From assembly GCF_040095835.1 (NCBI RefSeq), contig NZ_JBBMFT010000003.1, positions 1 to 64,000 on the forward strand: 64,000 nucleotides of DNA, written 5' to 3'. Position 1 is the stretch's first letter; every line of letters begins with the position of its first letter. The position numbers were made by a program, and so were the translations under genes. A model generated the notes under the pieces. The model was not told the origin of the DNA. It saw only the letters and a program-made list of their open reading frames with translations, and did no database searches. Source of the DNA: Flavonifractor hominis (GTDB taxonomy: Bacteria; Bacillota; Clostridia; Oscillospirales; Oscillospiraceae). This document shows positions 55,701 through 64,000 of the stretch, piece after piece.

Positions 55701-56012
55701 GTGGTATCCCTTTCCAGAGTAAGCATGGTTGGCGTGATCCTGAGCATTGCAGTGGTCTACTTTGTCTGTAACGCTACTGGTGAGTTGCTGATGGAGAAGG
55801 GGGATTCTCAGACAGCGGCTAAGGGACAGTTTGTCTGGAAATTGTATGCTGTCTGCGGAATGATTGTTCTGGTGTGCAGTCTGATGGCCCTGATCCCTGG
55901 TGTGGTCATTCTGGCGGCGGTGGTGCTGATCCCCACAGCGATCGCAAGTTTGGTGGCTGGCATCTGGTATCTGATTTTCCTCTATCGTGCTTCGGAATAC
56001 CTGCTGATTTGA
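55701..56012 (+). CDS. Small membrane protein, possibly frameshifted at its start
   Basis: A 103-residue protein with three hydrophobic segments (residues 8-30, 47-68, 70-95); family not recognised. The open frame begins at a GTG (55701) without a ribosome site. An ATG overlapping the mscS stop (ATGA at 55679-55682) is in another frame and soon stops; dropping one base near 55695 would join it to this frame as a normal coupled start, reading MTDYT then LLVVSLSRV. Either a one-base frameshift is present or translation begins at GTG 55701 or ATG 55725. Confidence 0.6.
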   Translation: MVSLSRVSMVGVILSIAVVYFVCNATGELLMEKGDSQTAAKGQFVWKLYAVCGMIVLVCSLMALIPGVVILAAVVLIPTAIASLVAGIWYLIFLYRASEYLLI

Positions 56013-56015
56013 ACA

Positions 56016-56050
56016 GAAAAAAGCGGCGCTCTCAGGAGCGCCGCTTTTTT
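56016..56050. terminator. Bidirectional terminator
   Basis: AAAAAAGCGGCGCTC pairs with GAGCGCCGCTTTTTT around TCAG, between the small membrane gene (+) and the DUF4830 gene (-). Confidence 0.92.
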
Positions 56051-56053
56051 TCG

Positions 56054-56527
56054 TCAGCCTGGCATAGACAACCCGTGGATAAAGCCTCCTAACTGGGGTG
56101 AAAGCACATCACCGCCAATAACGGTGTTTTTATAGAGCAATAGTCCGGCTTGAATCCCACTTTCACCGGTTGGATAATTCAGAATCTCATAGGTGTAACG
56201 TTTGACCCGCTTTCCGCAGTAATCGGTCAGATCGAATCCCTGAGCAGATTGGAGATCCAGGTATTCCTGATAGGTTTCGTCAAATTCTTCGGGGATGATC
56301 AGCTCCTCTACACTGACCGGGTCGGGGGCAACCTGCCAGCCATAACTCTGCAAATAGGCGACGCGATCCTCATTGCTTTTTATACCCTTTGGACCGATTA
56401 CAGCGACGGCCTCCGCTCCGCCGCCGCCCAGCAGTCCCGTGGCGGCCCACAGGAGCCCGCAGGCCGCCGCGACCGCCGCCACGGCCACGATACGGCCCTT
56501 GCGGACCTTGGCGGTAAAAATGAACAC
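56054..56527 (-). CDS. DUF4830 membrane-anchored protein
   Basis: A 157-residue protein: short basic N-terminus, one membrane anchor (about residues 13-35, AVAAVAAACGLLWAATGLLGG), then an exported DUF4830 domain (YLQSYGWQVAPDPVSVEELIIPEEFDETYQ split over the middle, KRVKRYTYEILNYP, and VIGGDV--PQLGGFIHGL). The start is GTG at 56527, with AAAGGAG 9 bases upstream. DUF4830 is mostly found in clostridial gut bacteria; function unknown. Confidence 0.8.
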   Translation of the reverse strand: MFIFTAKVRKGRIVAVAAVAAACGLLWAATGLLGGGGAEAVAVIGPKGIKSNEDRVAYLQSYGWQVAPDPVSVEELIIPEEFDETYQEYLDLQSAQGFDLTDYCGKRVKRYTYEILNYPTGESGIQAGLLLYKNTVIGGDVLSPQLGGFIHGLSMPG

Positions 56528-56630
56528 AGCGCAACGCTCCTTTCCAACAGTGGTCGTTGTTGATGTGTATGTTTTTTTGGCGCCAGATATGCTAAAATGA
56601 AAAAAACGGACAAGAACAAGGGAGGCATCC

Positions 56631-57335
56631 ATGGAACGACTGGATAAGATATTGGCCAACACGGGACGCTGGTCCCGAAAGGAGGCGCGGGAACTCATCC
56701 GGGCGGGCCGGGTGACGGTGGACGGAGCCCTGGCAGGGGCGGCGGACGACAAGTACGACCCTGCGGCGCTCTTCTGTGTGGACGGGACCCCCGTGTCAGG
56801 AGAACGGATGGTTTACCTGATGCTGCACAAGCCTGCCGGATTGGTTTCCGCTACGGAGGATCCGCGGCAGCCCACGGTGTTGGAACTGCTGCCGGTCCAT
56901 CTGCGCCGGGTGGGCCTGTTCCCTGCCGGGCGGCTGGATAAGGATACCGAAGGGCTGCTGCTGCTCACCAACGACGGGCCACTGGCCCATCGGCTGCTTG
57001 CCCCCAAGCGGCATGTGGATAAGACCTACTTTGTACAGGTGGAAGGTATTCTGGATGCGGCGGACACGGCCGCCTTTGCTGCCGGCATGACGCTGGGGGA
57101 CGGACTGGAATGTATGCCGGCGGGACTGGAGCGGCTGGAAGCGCCGGATGCCGCCATCGTTACCCTGCGGGAGGGAAAATACCATCAAATCAAGCGGATG
57201 CTGGCTGCCCGAGGTAAGCCCGTGCGTTATCTCAAGCGCCTGACGATGGGGCCGCTGACGCTGGATCCGGCGCTGAAAAAGGGAGAGTGGCGTCCGCTGA
57301 CCGAGGAGGAGCTGGCTGCGCTGCGGGCGCTGTAA
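56631..57335 (+). CDS. RsuA-family pseudouridine synthase
   Basis: A 234-residue rRNA pseudouridine synthase. N-terminal S4 RNA-binding domain (RLDKILANTGRWSRKEARELIRAGRVTVDG, in pieces over residues 2-32), catalytic motif FPAGRLDKDTEGLLLLTNDG with the essential Asp in RLD, and the C-terminal EGKYHQIKRMLAARGKPV. The size and missing insert favour the 16S-type RsuA group over RluB, but the exact target base is uncertain. AGGGAGGC precedes the ATG; the divergent DUF4830 gene lies about 100 bases away. Confidence 0.93.
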   Translation: MERLDKILANTGRWSRKEARELIRAGRVTVDGALAGAADDKYDPAALFCVDGTPVSGERMVYLMLHKPAGLVSATEDPRQPTVLELLPVHLRRVGLFPAGRLDKDTEGLLLLTNDGPLAHRLLAPKRHVDKTYFVQVEGILDAADTAAFAAGMTLGDGLECMPAGLERLEAPDAAIVTLREGKYHQIKRMLAARGKPVRYLKRLTMGPLTLDPALKKGEWRPLTEEELAALRAL

Positions 57336-57412
57336 GCGAAGAATGTGTAAAATTTCAAGTGACTCGGAACGGACTGCCTGACAGAAAAGAGGACACCTTT
57401 CTGACAGATTTT

Positions 57413-57454
57413 TGCGCGCTGTCCCTGTAAAATACGGGGCAGCGCGTATTTTTT
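57413..57454 (+). terminator. Terminator after the pseudouridine synthase
   Basis: CGCGCTGTCCC pairs (one G-T) with GGGGCAGCGCG around a 10-base loop, then ATTTTTTG. Confidence 0.8.
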
Positions 57455-57606
57455 GTCTAGAAGAAGGCAAAACTGGACGGTTGAAGAAAAATTTACATGG
57501 ACCGGATAGTGGTGTTTACATGGTTTTTTTAGAATAAAACAGTAAGGTTTTGGGCAGCTATGTCTCTCAAAGCCGGAAAACACCCAGAAAAGAAGGTTGC
57601 AAAGGT

Positions 57607-60600
57607 ATGAGAAAAGGAGTTCAGCGCGCACTGGGACTGATCTGTTCCGGGGCACTGCTGCTGTCTGCACTCCCGGTTCCCGCCCTGGCTGCCGGAGGCT
57701 CCAGCCTTACGGTTACCGGGCAGGATGCCCTGGTGGTGAACAGTGCCAGTCCCCTGCGGATCGACCTGGGCGATGCCAGTTTCAGCGGCGAAAAAACCGT
57801 AACCCTGAGCGGTTATGTGGAAGAGATTCCTGAGGACTATGTAACAGACGGACTGGTGTTCCGTCTGGATGGTCTGGAAGGGGTAGATGCCGAGGCGGGT
57901 ACCTGGACCAGCCAGGCCAGTGGCGGCGAAGTGATTCAGATCAACCGGGACGACAAGCTGGAGGGAGAAGGGACCAACTCATTTGGAGAGAATTACCTCC
58001 AGCTGGACCGGAGCAAGATCTATCTGCCCCAGTCCCTGAACGAAGTGATCAACAGTGACAGCTTTACCGTGGAGTACTTTGTGGACCAGGATGGCTACAA
58101 TGGCTATGATGGCCCCTTTGCTCCCATCCTGACGGTAGATGAAGCAGGAGATTCCTTCAGCATCTTTACCCGGACAGGCGGCGAAGTAATGGAACTCAAG
58201 CAGGGCGGAAATCCTCGCCTGCAGACCAGCTTTGACAACGCAGTTGGATGCCCCAGTGCGATTGTGTTCCAGAATACAGCCGAGGTGAAAGACAGCAGCT
58301 GGTACGCCGATGGCGTGAAAGTCAGCTCCATTACGCCTAAGGACAATACCTTTGCTTCTGCTGAACAGCTTATTCTGGGCGGCCGGTTGGGCGGCAGCAG
58401 CTACGAGACCCAGGCGAAATACTACAGCATCCGCATCTATGACCGGGCTCTGAGCGCGGATGAGCTGAAAGCCAACGCCACCCTGGATCGCAGCCGTTTC
58501 CTGGGAGAGGAGGAGCCTCAGCTACCTGCGCTGAGCTTCAACGATACGGCACTGGAGCAGGACGGCACTACCGAGCTCACCCTCACTTTTGAAAACGGTG
58601 TGGCTACTCTGCCGGTGGTCAGCGGTGCACTGGGCAGCCAGGAGCTGACGCTGTCCGTGGACGGACAGCAGTGCCAGCTGGAACTGGTTACCCTCACTGC
58701 ACTGGAGGCGGCTGTGAAGCAGCTGCCTCAGGATGCCATCTCTGTGACGGTGGCGGCCAGCGCGTCCGATCTGGACATCTGTGCCGCTGTGGCCGAGCAG
58801 CTGACTGCTGCGCTGGAGGGGACTCCCTTCCTGGAGCAGGGCGGCAGCCTGCGGGTGGATGGCAATGAGCGCGACGGCTTCCAGGCGGTGCTCTCCCAGA
58901 ATGGGAACAGCCAGAGCGCCAAGGTGGAAGTGAATGTCCAGCGGGAGGAGAGCACGGACGCTGATGTGCTCAAGCCTGATTTTCAGAAGGTGCTGCAGGG
59001 TGCCTTTTCCTTTGACAGCGCCGAGAGCATTACCGCTCAGTCTATCCAGGAGCAGGCGGCAGCCCTGCTGGGCGACGCTGGGGTAACGCCTTCCGCCGCC
59101 TGGGATGAGGAAGCCGGCTGCTGGCAGCTGACTCTGACCCGGGACGGGAAAAGCGCTACCATGCCCCTGTACATCAACAGTGAGGTAGAATTGAGCTTTG
59201 ATGACCCCGCGCTGATGAATTACACCACCACCCGCATGGCGGGGGGCGATACCGCCTACATCAGCGGCGGTGCGCTCCATGTGACGGGTACCGTGGGCAA
59301 CACCTATGAAAACGTGGTTCTGCCGGTGTGGAACTTCGATCGGGACTTCTGCATTGAGGCAGAGGTACGCATGACTTCGGCAGTGGACAGCAGCCGTTGG
59401 ATGGCCGTGTCCTACGGTGTGCGGCCCAACTCCGCGGTGGAAGGGGAATACACGTTCCGCCAGATGGCCGTGCGTCAGAACGCTACCGCTACCAACGGTG
59501 TGGAATTTGCCCTGATGACCGATGGGGAGAGCCATGGCTGGAACGTCACCCATACCGGCTCCTATCACGAGGCGATTGATCCTGCCAAGACCTATAAACT
59601 CACCGTGCTCTACAGGAATGGCAACATCTATGAGTACATCAACGAAGAATTGATCATTGTGGCCAAGAATATTCCCGCCGAGCAGGTCAACGGCAAGATC
59701 GCCTTTACCTTTGACCGTCTGACGGCCGAGATGCTGAGCCTACGTGTAAGCTCTGAGTTGCCCGACCTGCCCACTGAAAAGCCGGAAAAGCCCATGGCGG
59801 ACAATGGCTACAATACTGAGATCTATGAGCCCACCACCGGACTGGTCATGTCTCCCACGGTGGTTTCCACCGAAGAAACCCCGGCGGCTGAGGCGGCCGC
59901 GGCGGAGCGCCGGCCCGCTACGCTGGTGCGCACCGTGACTTTGTCTGACGGTGTGCTGAGTGTGCAGGATGGGGAGGAGAGCATCTCCCTGAGCGAGTAT
60001 ATGACTCGCTTGGACAAGAAGATCCTGGCCGGCTTCCGCATCGAGGATACGGCTGCGGCCGAGGCATTTGGAAGCTATGTGGATGAAAACGGCATTGTGG
60101 ATGTGAACGTCTTTTCCGCCGATCCCGCAGTGCTGGAGGCGGCCTGCGGCGGGCGCGCTGGTGTGCGCGGGGTGCTGGACTTTACCGGTGGCATGCCGGA
60201 GGAGCTCATCGACGTGGTGTCTGACACCAACCGCAGCGGCTCACGTATTGCCCTGATCCCCGCTGAGAGTGCCACCCGTGAGGCAGTGGCCTATATCCAG
60301 GCCCGTGCGGTGAACGTATGGGTGGCCGCTGAGAGCAACCAGGTGAATGCCGCCATTCTGGCGGGAGCCGACGGACTGGTGGTGTCGGATGCGGCTGCTG
60401 CGCTGGATGCCATCGAGGCCTTTGACCCGGATACGCCGGTGCTGACCCGCCAGACGGTCATCACGGCCCACCGGGGCCTGCACCAGACTGCGCCGGAGAA
60501 CACGGAGCGGGCGGCAGTGGAGGCGGTGAAGGCCGGGGCCGACGCCATTGAGTGCGACGTACACATGACCAGCGACGGTTACATCGTGGTCAACCACGAC

Positions 60601-63600
60601 GAGACCACCGGCCGGCTGATGAATGAGAATGTAGAGGTGGCCAAGACCACCCTGGCCGAGCTGCAGCAGCTGACCTTCAACGAAAATGCCCAGGAGGGCG
60701 ACCGCATTCCCACCCTGGAGCAGCTGTTCCAGGCCGCCGATGAGGCCGACCCGGACGACGACATCATCCACGTCATTGAGATCAAGAGCACCGATCCCAA
60801 CCTGATCAAACCTCTGGCAGAAGTCATACGCAAGTGCAATATGGAAGACCGGGTGATCTTCATCTCCTTCAGTGATGCACAGACTGCCCTGATTCGACAG
60901 GAGATGCCGGAGGTTTCGGTGGGCGAACTGAATACCCACAGCAGCACCAGCCAGGATAACGCCACCAACCTGAAAAATCTCTCGGATACGCTGGACAACC
61001 TGAATGCTTTTTACAACTGCAGCTATGGCACCCAAGATGCCTCTCTGGTCCGGGTGGCCCGTCACCGCGGCATCTATGTCCATCCCTGGACGGTGGATGA
61101 CCAGTCGGTTTATGAGCAGGAGTTCTTCGACGGCTATCATGGTATCACCAGCAATCGGGTGGATTACAGCACCGGCTACCTCAGCGGTATGACCGCCTCG
61201 GCCAGCAGCCTCAGCGGGAATACCGGGGCCCAGAATGCCCTGAGTGTCACCGCCACTGCGCAGACCCGCGGCGGTGAGCAGGCCATCGCCGATCCCTCCT
61301 TCCTGCAGATCTCCGGCTCTGTCACCGTGCAGCGGGATGAAAACGGGGCATTCTGGTCGGACAAGGCTGGCACCGCTCAGATCGTACTGGGTACCAGCTA
61401 TACCATGCCCACCAACGGGGATACGTACACCATGTATTCCATGCCCATTACCCTGACCTTTGTCAAACAGACCACCGGCTATGATACCCAGGTCTACGAG
61501 CCTGCCACCGGACTGGTCATGTCTCCCACGGTGGTTTCCACCGAAGAAACCCCGGCGGCTGAGGCGGCCGCGGCGGAGCGCCGGCCCGCTACGCTGGTAC
61601 GCACCGTGACTCTGTCTGACGGTGTGCTGAGCGTGCAGGACGGGGAGGAGAGCATCTCCCTGAGCGAGTATATGACTCGCCTGGACAAGAAGATCCTGGC
61701 CGGCTTCCGTATCGAAGATACGGCTGCGGCTGAGGCCTTTGGAAGCTATGTGGATGAAAACGGCATTGTGGATGTGAACGTCTTTTCCACCGATCCCGCA
61801 GTGCTGGAGGCGGCCTGCGGCGGGCGGGCCGGTGTGCGCGGGGTGCTGGACTTTACCGGTGGCATGCCGGAGGAGCTCATCGACGTGGTATCGGATACCA
61901 ACCGCAGCGGCTCCCGTATTGCCCTGATCCCCGCCGGGAGCGCCACCCGTGAGGCGGTGGCCTATATCCAGGCCCGTGCGGTGAACGTATGGGTGGCCGC
62001 TGAGAGCAGCCAGGTGAATGCCGCCATTCTGGCGGGAGCCGACGGACTGGTGGTGTCGGACGCGGCTGCCGCGCTGGATGCCATCGAGGCCTTTGACCCG
62101 GATACACCGGTACTGACCCGCCAGACGGTCATCACGGCCCACCGCGGCCTGCACCAGACTGCGCCGGAGAACACGGAGCGGGCGGCGGTGGAGGCAGTGA
62201 AGGCCGGAGCCGACGCCATTGAGTGCGACGTGCACATGACCAGCGATGGCTACATCGTGGTCAACCACGACGAGACCACCGGCCGGCTGATGAATGAGGA
62301 TGTAGAGGTGGCCAAGACCACCCTGGCTGAGCTGCAGCAGCTGACCTTCAACGAAAACGCCCAGGAGGGCGACCGCATTCCCACCCTGGAGCAGCTGTTC
62401 CAGGCCGCCGATGAGGCCGACCCGGACGACGACATCATCCACGTCATTGAGATCAAGAGCACCGATCCTAACCTCATCAAGCCTCTGGCGGACGTGATAC
62501 GCAAATGCCACATGGAGGACCGGGTGATCTTCATCTCCTTCAGCGAAGAGCAGCTCAAGCTTATCCGGGAGGAGATGCCCGAGGTGGCGGTAGGCGTGCT
62601 GTATCTGTATGCTTTCTCCGATGTGACGACCAACCTGGAGAAGTTTGCCAACACCCTGGACGACCTGAATGCCTTCTATAACTGTTATTCCATGTGCCAG
62701 ACGCCTGAACTGGTGGCTGCAGCCCGTCACCGCGGCATCTACGTCCATCCCTGGACGGTGGATGACCAGTCGGTTTATGAGCAGGAGTTCTTCGACGGCT
62801 ATCACGGCATCACCAGCAATCGGGTGGATTACAGCACCGGCTACCTCAGCGGTGTAACCGCTTCGGCCAGCAGCCTTAGCGGGAATATCGGGGCCCAGAA
62901 TGCTATGAGCGTCACCGCCACCGCGCAGACCCGCGGCGGCGAGCAGACCATCGCCGAGCCCTCTTTCCTGCAGATCTCCGGCTCTGTCACCGTGCAGCGG
63001 GACGAAAACGGGGCGTTCTGGTCCGACAAGGCCGGCACCGCCCAGATCGTGCTGGGCACCAGCTATACCATGCCTACCAACGGGGATACGTACACCATGT
63101 ATTCCATGCCCATTACCCTGACCTTTACCGAGGCATCTCAGGGAGGTAATACCGGTGATACCGATACCGGCGATACCGGTTCTACCACCCCGCCGGTGGT
63201 CATCGTGCGGCCGGCCTTCAACGACATTGCCAACCAGTGGTACACCGACGCGGCCAACTATGTGGGCCGCAACGGCATCATGAGCGGTGTGGGCGGCGGC
63301 CGGTTTGATCCCAACGGCTTCTCCAGCCGTGCCATGGTGGCTCAGGTCATCTACAACATGGAGGGCAGCCCCGCTACGGCCGGTGTGTCCGGCTTCACCG
63401 ACGTGCTGGCCGGCCAGTGGTACACCGACGCGGTGACCTGGAATGTGTCTGCCAAGATCGTCAGCGGCTACGGCAACGGCCTGTTCGGCACCAACGACAA
63501 CGTGACCCGCGAGCAGCTGGTGGTTCTGCTGTACCGCTACGCCCAGTATAAGGGCTACGGTACCTCCGCCTCCGGTAGCCTGGCCGCCTTTGTGGACAGC

Positions 63601-63759
63601 GCCAGTGTCTCCGATTGGGCTACCCAGGCCATGAGCTGGGCCGTGGCAAACGGCATCATCAATGGCAAGGACGGCGCCCGCCTGGATCCTCAGGGTACCG
63701 CTACCCGCGCTGAGATGGCCAAGATCCTGATGACGTTCTGCCAAACGATTGCAGAATAA
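57607..63759 (+). CDS. S-layer-anchored protein with tandem glycerophosphodiesterase repeats
   Basis: A 2050-residue exported protein. In order: signal peptide (1-30, ending VPALAAGG), LamG/ConA-like domain (about 80-300), spacer domains, a second ConA-like domain (about 540-720), repeat 1 (735-1291), repeat 2 (1292-1839), and three SLH domains (1871-2050, FNDIANQWYTDA onward) for binding the cell-wall polymer. Each repeat holds an unnamed ~215-residue module, a GDPD domain (950-1187 and 1507-1742) with AHRG (His955, Arg956; His1512), ECDVH, NHDE and IEIKS catalytic motifs intact, and an Ig-like segment. It should hydrolyse glycerophosphodiesters, perhaps teichoic-acid or lipid headgroups, at the cell surface. 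ATG 57607 has only AAAGGT upstream. Confidence 0.9.
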   Translation: MRKGVQRALGLICSGALLLSALPVPALAAGGSSLTVTGQDALVVNSASPLRIDLGDASFSGEKTVTLSGYVEEIPEDYVTDGLVFRLDGLEGVDAEAGTWTSQASGGEVIQINRDDKLEGEGTNSFGENYLQLDRSKIYLPQSLNEVINSDSFTVEYFVDQDGYNGYDGPFAPILTVDEAGDSFSIFTRTGGEVMELKQGGNPRLQTSFDNAVGCPSAIVFQNTAEVKDSSWYADGVKVSSITPKDNTFASAEQLILGGRLGGSSYETQAKYYSIRIYDRALSADELKANATLDRSRFLGEEEPQLPALSFNDTALEQDGTTELTLTFENGVATLPVVSGALGSQELTLSVDGQQCQLELVTLTALEAAVKQLPQDAISVTVAASASDLDICAAVAEQLTAALEGTPFLEQGGSLRVDGNERDGFQAVLSQNGNSQSAKVEVNVQREESTDADVLKPDFQKVLQGAFSFDSAESITAQSIQEQAAALLGDAGVTPSAAWDEEAGCWQLTLTRDGKSATMPLYINSEVELSFDDPALMNYTTTRMAGGDTAYISGGALHVTGTVGNTYENVVLPVWNFDRDFCIEAEVRMTSAVDSSRWMAVSYGVRPNSAVEGEYTFRQMAVRQNATATNGVEFALMTDGESHGWNVTHTGSYHEAIDPAKTYKLTVLYRNGNIYEYINEELIIVAKNIPAEQVNGKIAFTFDRLTAEMLSLRVSSELPDLPTEKPEKPMADNGYNTEIYEPTTGLVMSPTVVSTEETPAAEAAAAERRPATLVRTVTLSDGVLSVQDGEESISLSEYMTRLDKKILAGFRIEDTAAAEAFGSYVDENGIVDVNVFSADPAVLEAACGGRAGVRGVLDFTGGMPEELIDVVSDTNRSGSRIALIPAESATREAVAYIQARAVNVWVAAESNQVNAAILAGADGLVVSDAAAALDAIEAFDPDTPVLTRQTVITAHRGLHQTAPENTERAAVEAVKAGADAIECDVHMTSDGYIVVNHDETTGRLMNENVEVAKTTLAELQQLTFNENAQEGDRIPTLEQLFQAADEADPDDDIIHVIEIKSTDPNLIKPLAEVIRKCNMEDRVIFISFSDAQTALIRQEMPEVSVGELNTHSSTSQDNATNLKNLSDTLDNLNAFYNCSYGTQDASLVRVARHRGIYVHPWTVDDQSVYEQEFFDGYHGITSNRVDYSTGYLSGMTASASSLSGNTGAQNALSVTATAQTRGGEQAIADPSFLQISGSVTVQRDENGAFWSDKAGTAQIVLGTSYTMPTNGDTYTMYSMPITLTFVKQTTGYDTQVYEPATGLVMSPTVVSTEETPAAEAAAAERRPATLVRTVTLSDGVLSVQDGEESISLSEYMTRLDKKILAGFRIEDTAAAEAFGSYVDENGIVDVNVFSTDPAVLEAACGGRAGVRGVLDFTGGMPEELIDVVSDTNRSGSRIALIPAGSATREAVAYIQARAVNVWVAAESSQVNAAILAGADGLVVSDAAAALDAIEAFDPDTPVLTRQTVITAHRGLHQTAPENTERAAVEAVKAGADAIECDVHMTSDGYIVVNHDETTGRLMNEDVEVAKTTLAELQQLTFNENAQEGDRIPTLEQLFQAADEADPDDDIIHVIEIKSTDPNLIKPLADVIRKCHMEDRVIFISFSEEQLKLIREEMPEVAVGVLYLYAFSDVTTNLEKFANTLDDLNAFYNCYSMCQTPELVAAARHRGIYVHPWTVDDQSVYEQEFFDGYHGITSNRVDYSTGYLSGVTASASSLSGNIGAQNAMSVTATAQTRGGEQTIAEPSFLQISGSVTVQRDENGAFWSDKAGTAQIVLGTSYTMPTNGDTYTMYSMPITLTFTEASQGGNTGDTDTGDTGSTTPPVVIVRPAFNDIANQWYTDAANYVGRNGIMSGVGGGRFDPNGFSSRAMVAQVIYNMEGSPATAGVSGFTDVLAGQWYTDAVTWNVSAKIVSGYGNGLFGTNDNVTREQLVVLLYRYAQYKGYGTSASGSLAAFVDSASVSDWATQAMSWAVANGIINGKDGARLDPQGTATRAEMAKILMTFCQTIAE
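59809..61479 (+). repeat. Tandem repeat unit 1 (1671 bp)
   Basis: The first copy of a coding tandem repeat, offset from the second by exactly 1671 bases (557 codons) at its start. Long stretches are identical or differ only at silent sites. The exception is 60871-61059, which is clearly different from the matching part of unit 2. Confidence 0.95.
61480..63123 (+). repeat. Tandem repeat unit 2
   Basis: The second copy; it is six bases shorter because two codons are missing within the divergent patch (62542-62724). After that patch the offset to unit 1 is 1665 bases and near-identity resumes up to the end of the Ig-like segment. Confidence 0.95.
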
Positions 63760-63770
63760 AATATGAAATA

Positions 63771-63812
63771 AAAAAACAAGGGTACCATCTTCGGATGGTG
63801 CCCTTGTTTTTT
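63771..63812 (+). terminator. Terminator of the SLH protein gene
   Basis: AAAAAACAAGGGTACCATC pairs with GATGGTGCCCTTGTTTTTT (one G-T) around a UUCG tetraloop. Confidence 0.93.
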
Positions 63813-63849
63813 GCAGATACTATTCTGCGAAATGGCAGAAAATAAAAAG

Positions 63850-63878
63850 TTGACTAAACGGTCACTTTGTGCTACATT
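63850..63878 (+). promoter_or_regulatory. Predicted promoter of the last gene
   Basis: TTGACT (63850-63855), 17 bases, TACATT (63873-63878), about 70 bases before the final start codon. Confidence 0.6.
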
Positions 63879-63948
63879 GATAAAAACGTTTTATTTATAT
63901 TACAAAATAAAACATAAGACCAATTCTACCCTACAAAAAGGAGGGATT

Positions 63949-64000
63949 GTGCAGCGACGAAGAGCATCTCCCAGGCGTTTGATTCTTAATTACCAAAAGA
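63949..64000 (+). CDS. Start of a gene cut by the window end
   Basis: A GTG at 63949 lies three bases after a strong AAAAGGAGGGA site and opens a frame (MQRRRASPRRLILNYQK) to the window end. The basic start could be an exported or membrane protein; too short to identify. Confidence 0.55.
   Translation, partial: MQRRRASPRRLILNYQK

Noticed and set aside
59809..63123. Assembly duplication
   Set aside because: The two copies differ at many silent sites and in a 60-codon patch with a length change, so they are real distinct copies rather than a duplicated contig end.
60241..63744. 1167-residue open frame on the minus strand
   Set aside because: Antisense of the tandem GDPD repeats; it looks repetitive only because the plus-strand gene is.

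Overview
This 64 kb window comes from a GC-rich, endospore-forming clostridium, most like the Oscillospirales gut bacteria (Flavonifractor / Intestinimonas / Pseudoflavonifractor type). The evidence is a spoIIAA-spoIIAB-sigF operon, two T-box leaders, an Rnf complex in the clostridial order C-D-G-E-A-B, S-layer (SLH) anchoring, DUF1540, DUF2812 and DUF4830 proteins, strong AGGAGG ribosome-binding sites and canonical TTGACA/TATAAT promoters. The genus is an inference.

Layout. 1-112: 3' end of a 5S rRNA and its terminator, so an rRNA operon lies just upstream. 0.2-6.8 kb: DUF1643, sfsA, an acetyltransferase, and a PadR-controlled unit with two DUF2812 membrane proteins, followed by an FMN reductase and asparaginase. 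6.8-14.4 kb: branched-chain amino-acid synthesis on the minus strand in separate units: ilvD facing a divergent FadR-type GntR regulator, ilvC, and ilvB-ilvN behind a valine-type T-box. 14.6-19.9 kb: rnfCDGEAB. 19.9-23.7 kb: small metabolic and membrane genes, including a PadR / membrane protein / CmpB-like permease operon. 23.8-28.1 kb: an aspartate carbamoyltransferase carrying a zinc tail, a gene remnant, and valS behind a second valine-type T-box. 28.2-33.1 kb: sporulation sigma-F operon, GtrB/GtrA-like glycosylation genes and secreted or small proteins. 33.1-43.7 kb (minus): SH3-NlpC/P60 protein, membrane glycosyltransferase, rpoC and rpoB. 43.7-49.7 kb: a RocR-like sigma-54 activator and a three-gene unit (amidohydrolase, M20 hydrolase, YfcC-type transporter) with a clear -24/-12 promoter. 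49.7-54.8 kb: L7Ae-like protein, rpsL, rpsG, fusA, tuf. 54.8-57.5 kb: MscS channel, small membrane proteins, pseudouridine synthase. 57.6-63.8 kb: a 2050-residue S-layer-anchored protein with two near-identical 557-residue repeats, each carrying a glycerophosphodiester phosphodiesterase domain.

How it fits together. Valine supply and use appear linked: valS and ilvBN have T-box leaders with the same apparent GTC specifier, while ilvD has a separate GntR-type control region. rpoBC and the rpsL-tuf cluster, adjacent in most Firmicutes, are here split and inverted around the sigma-54 catabolic unit. No CRISPR array, phage, transposase or tRNA gene was seen. The most novel-looking items are the tandem phosphodiesterase surface protein, the PyrB with a PyrI-type zinc tail, the sigma-54 unit, and an unassigned structured RNA candidate at about 9.86-9.98 kb.
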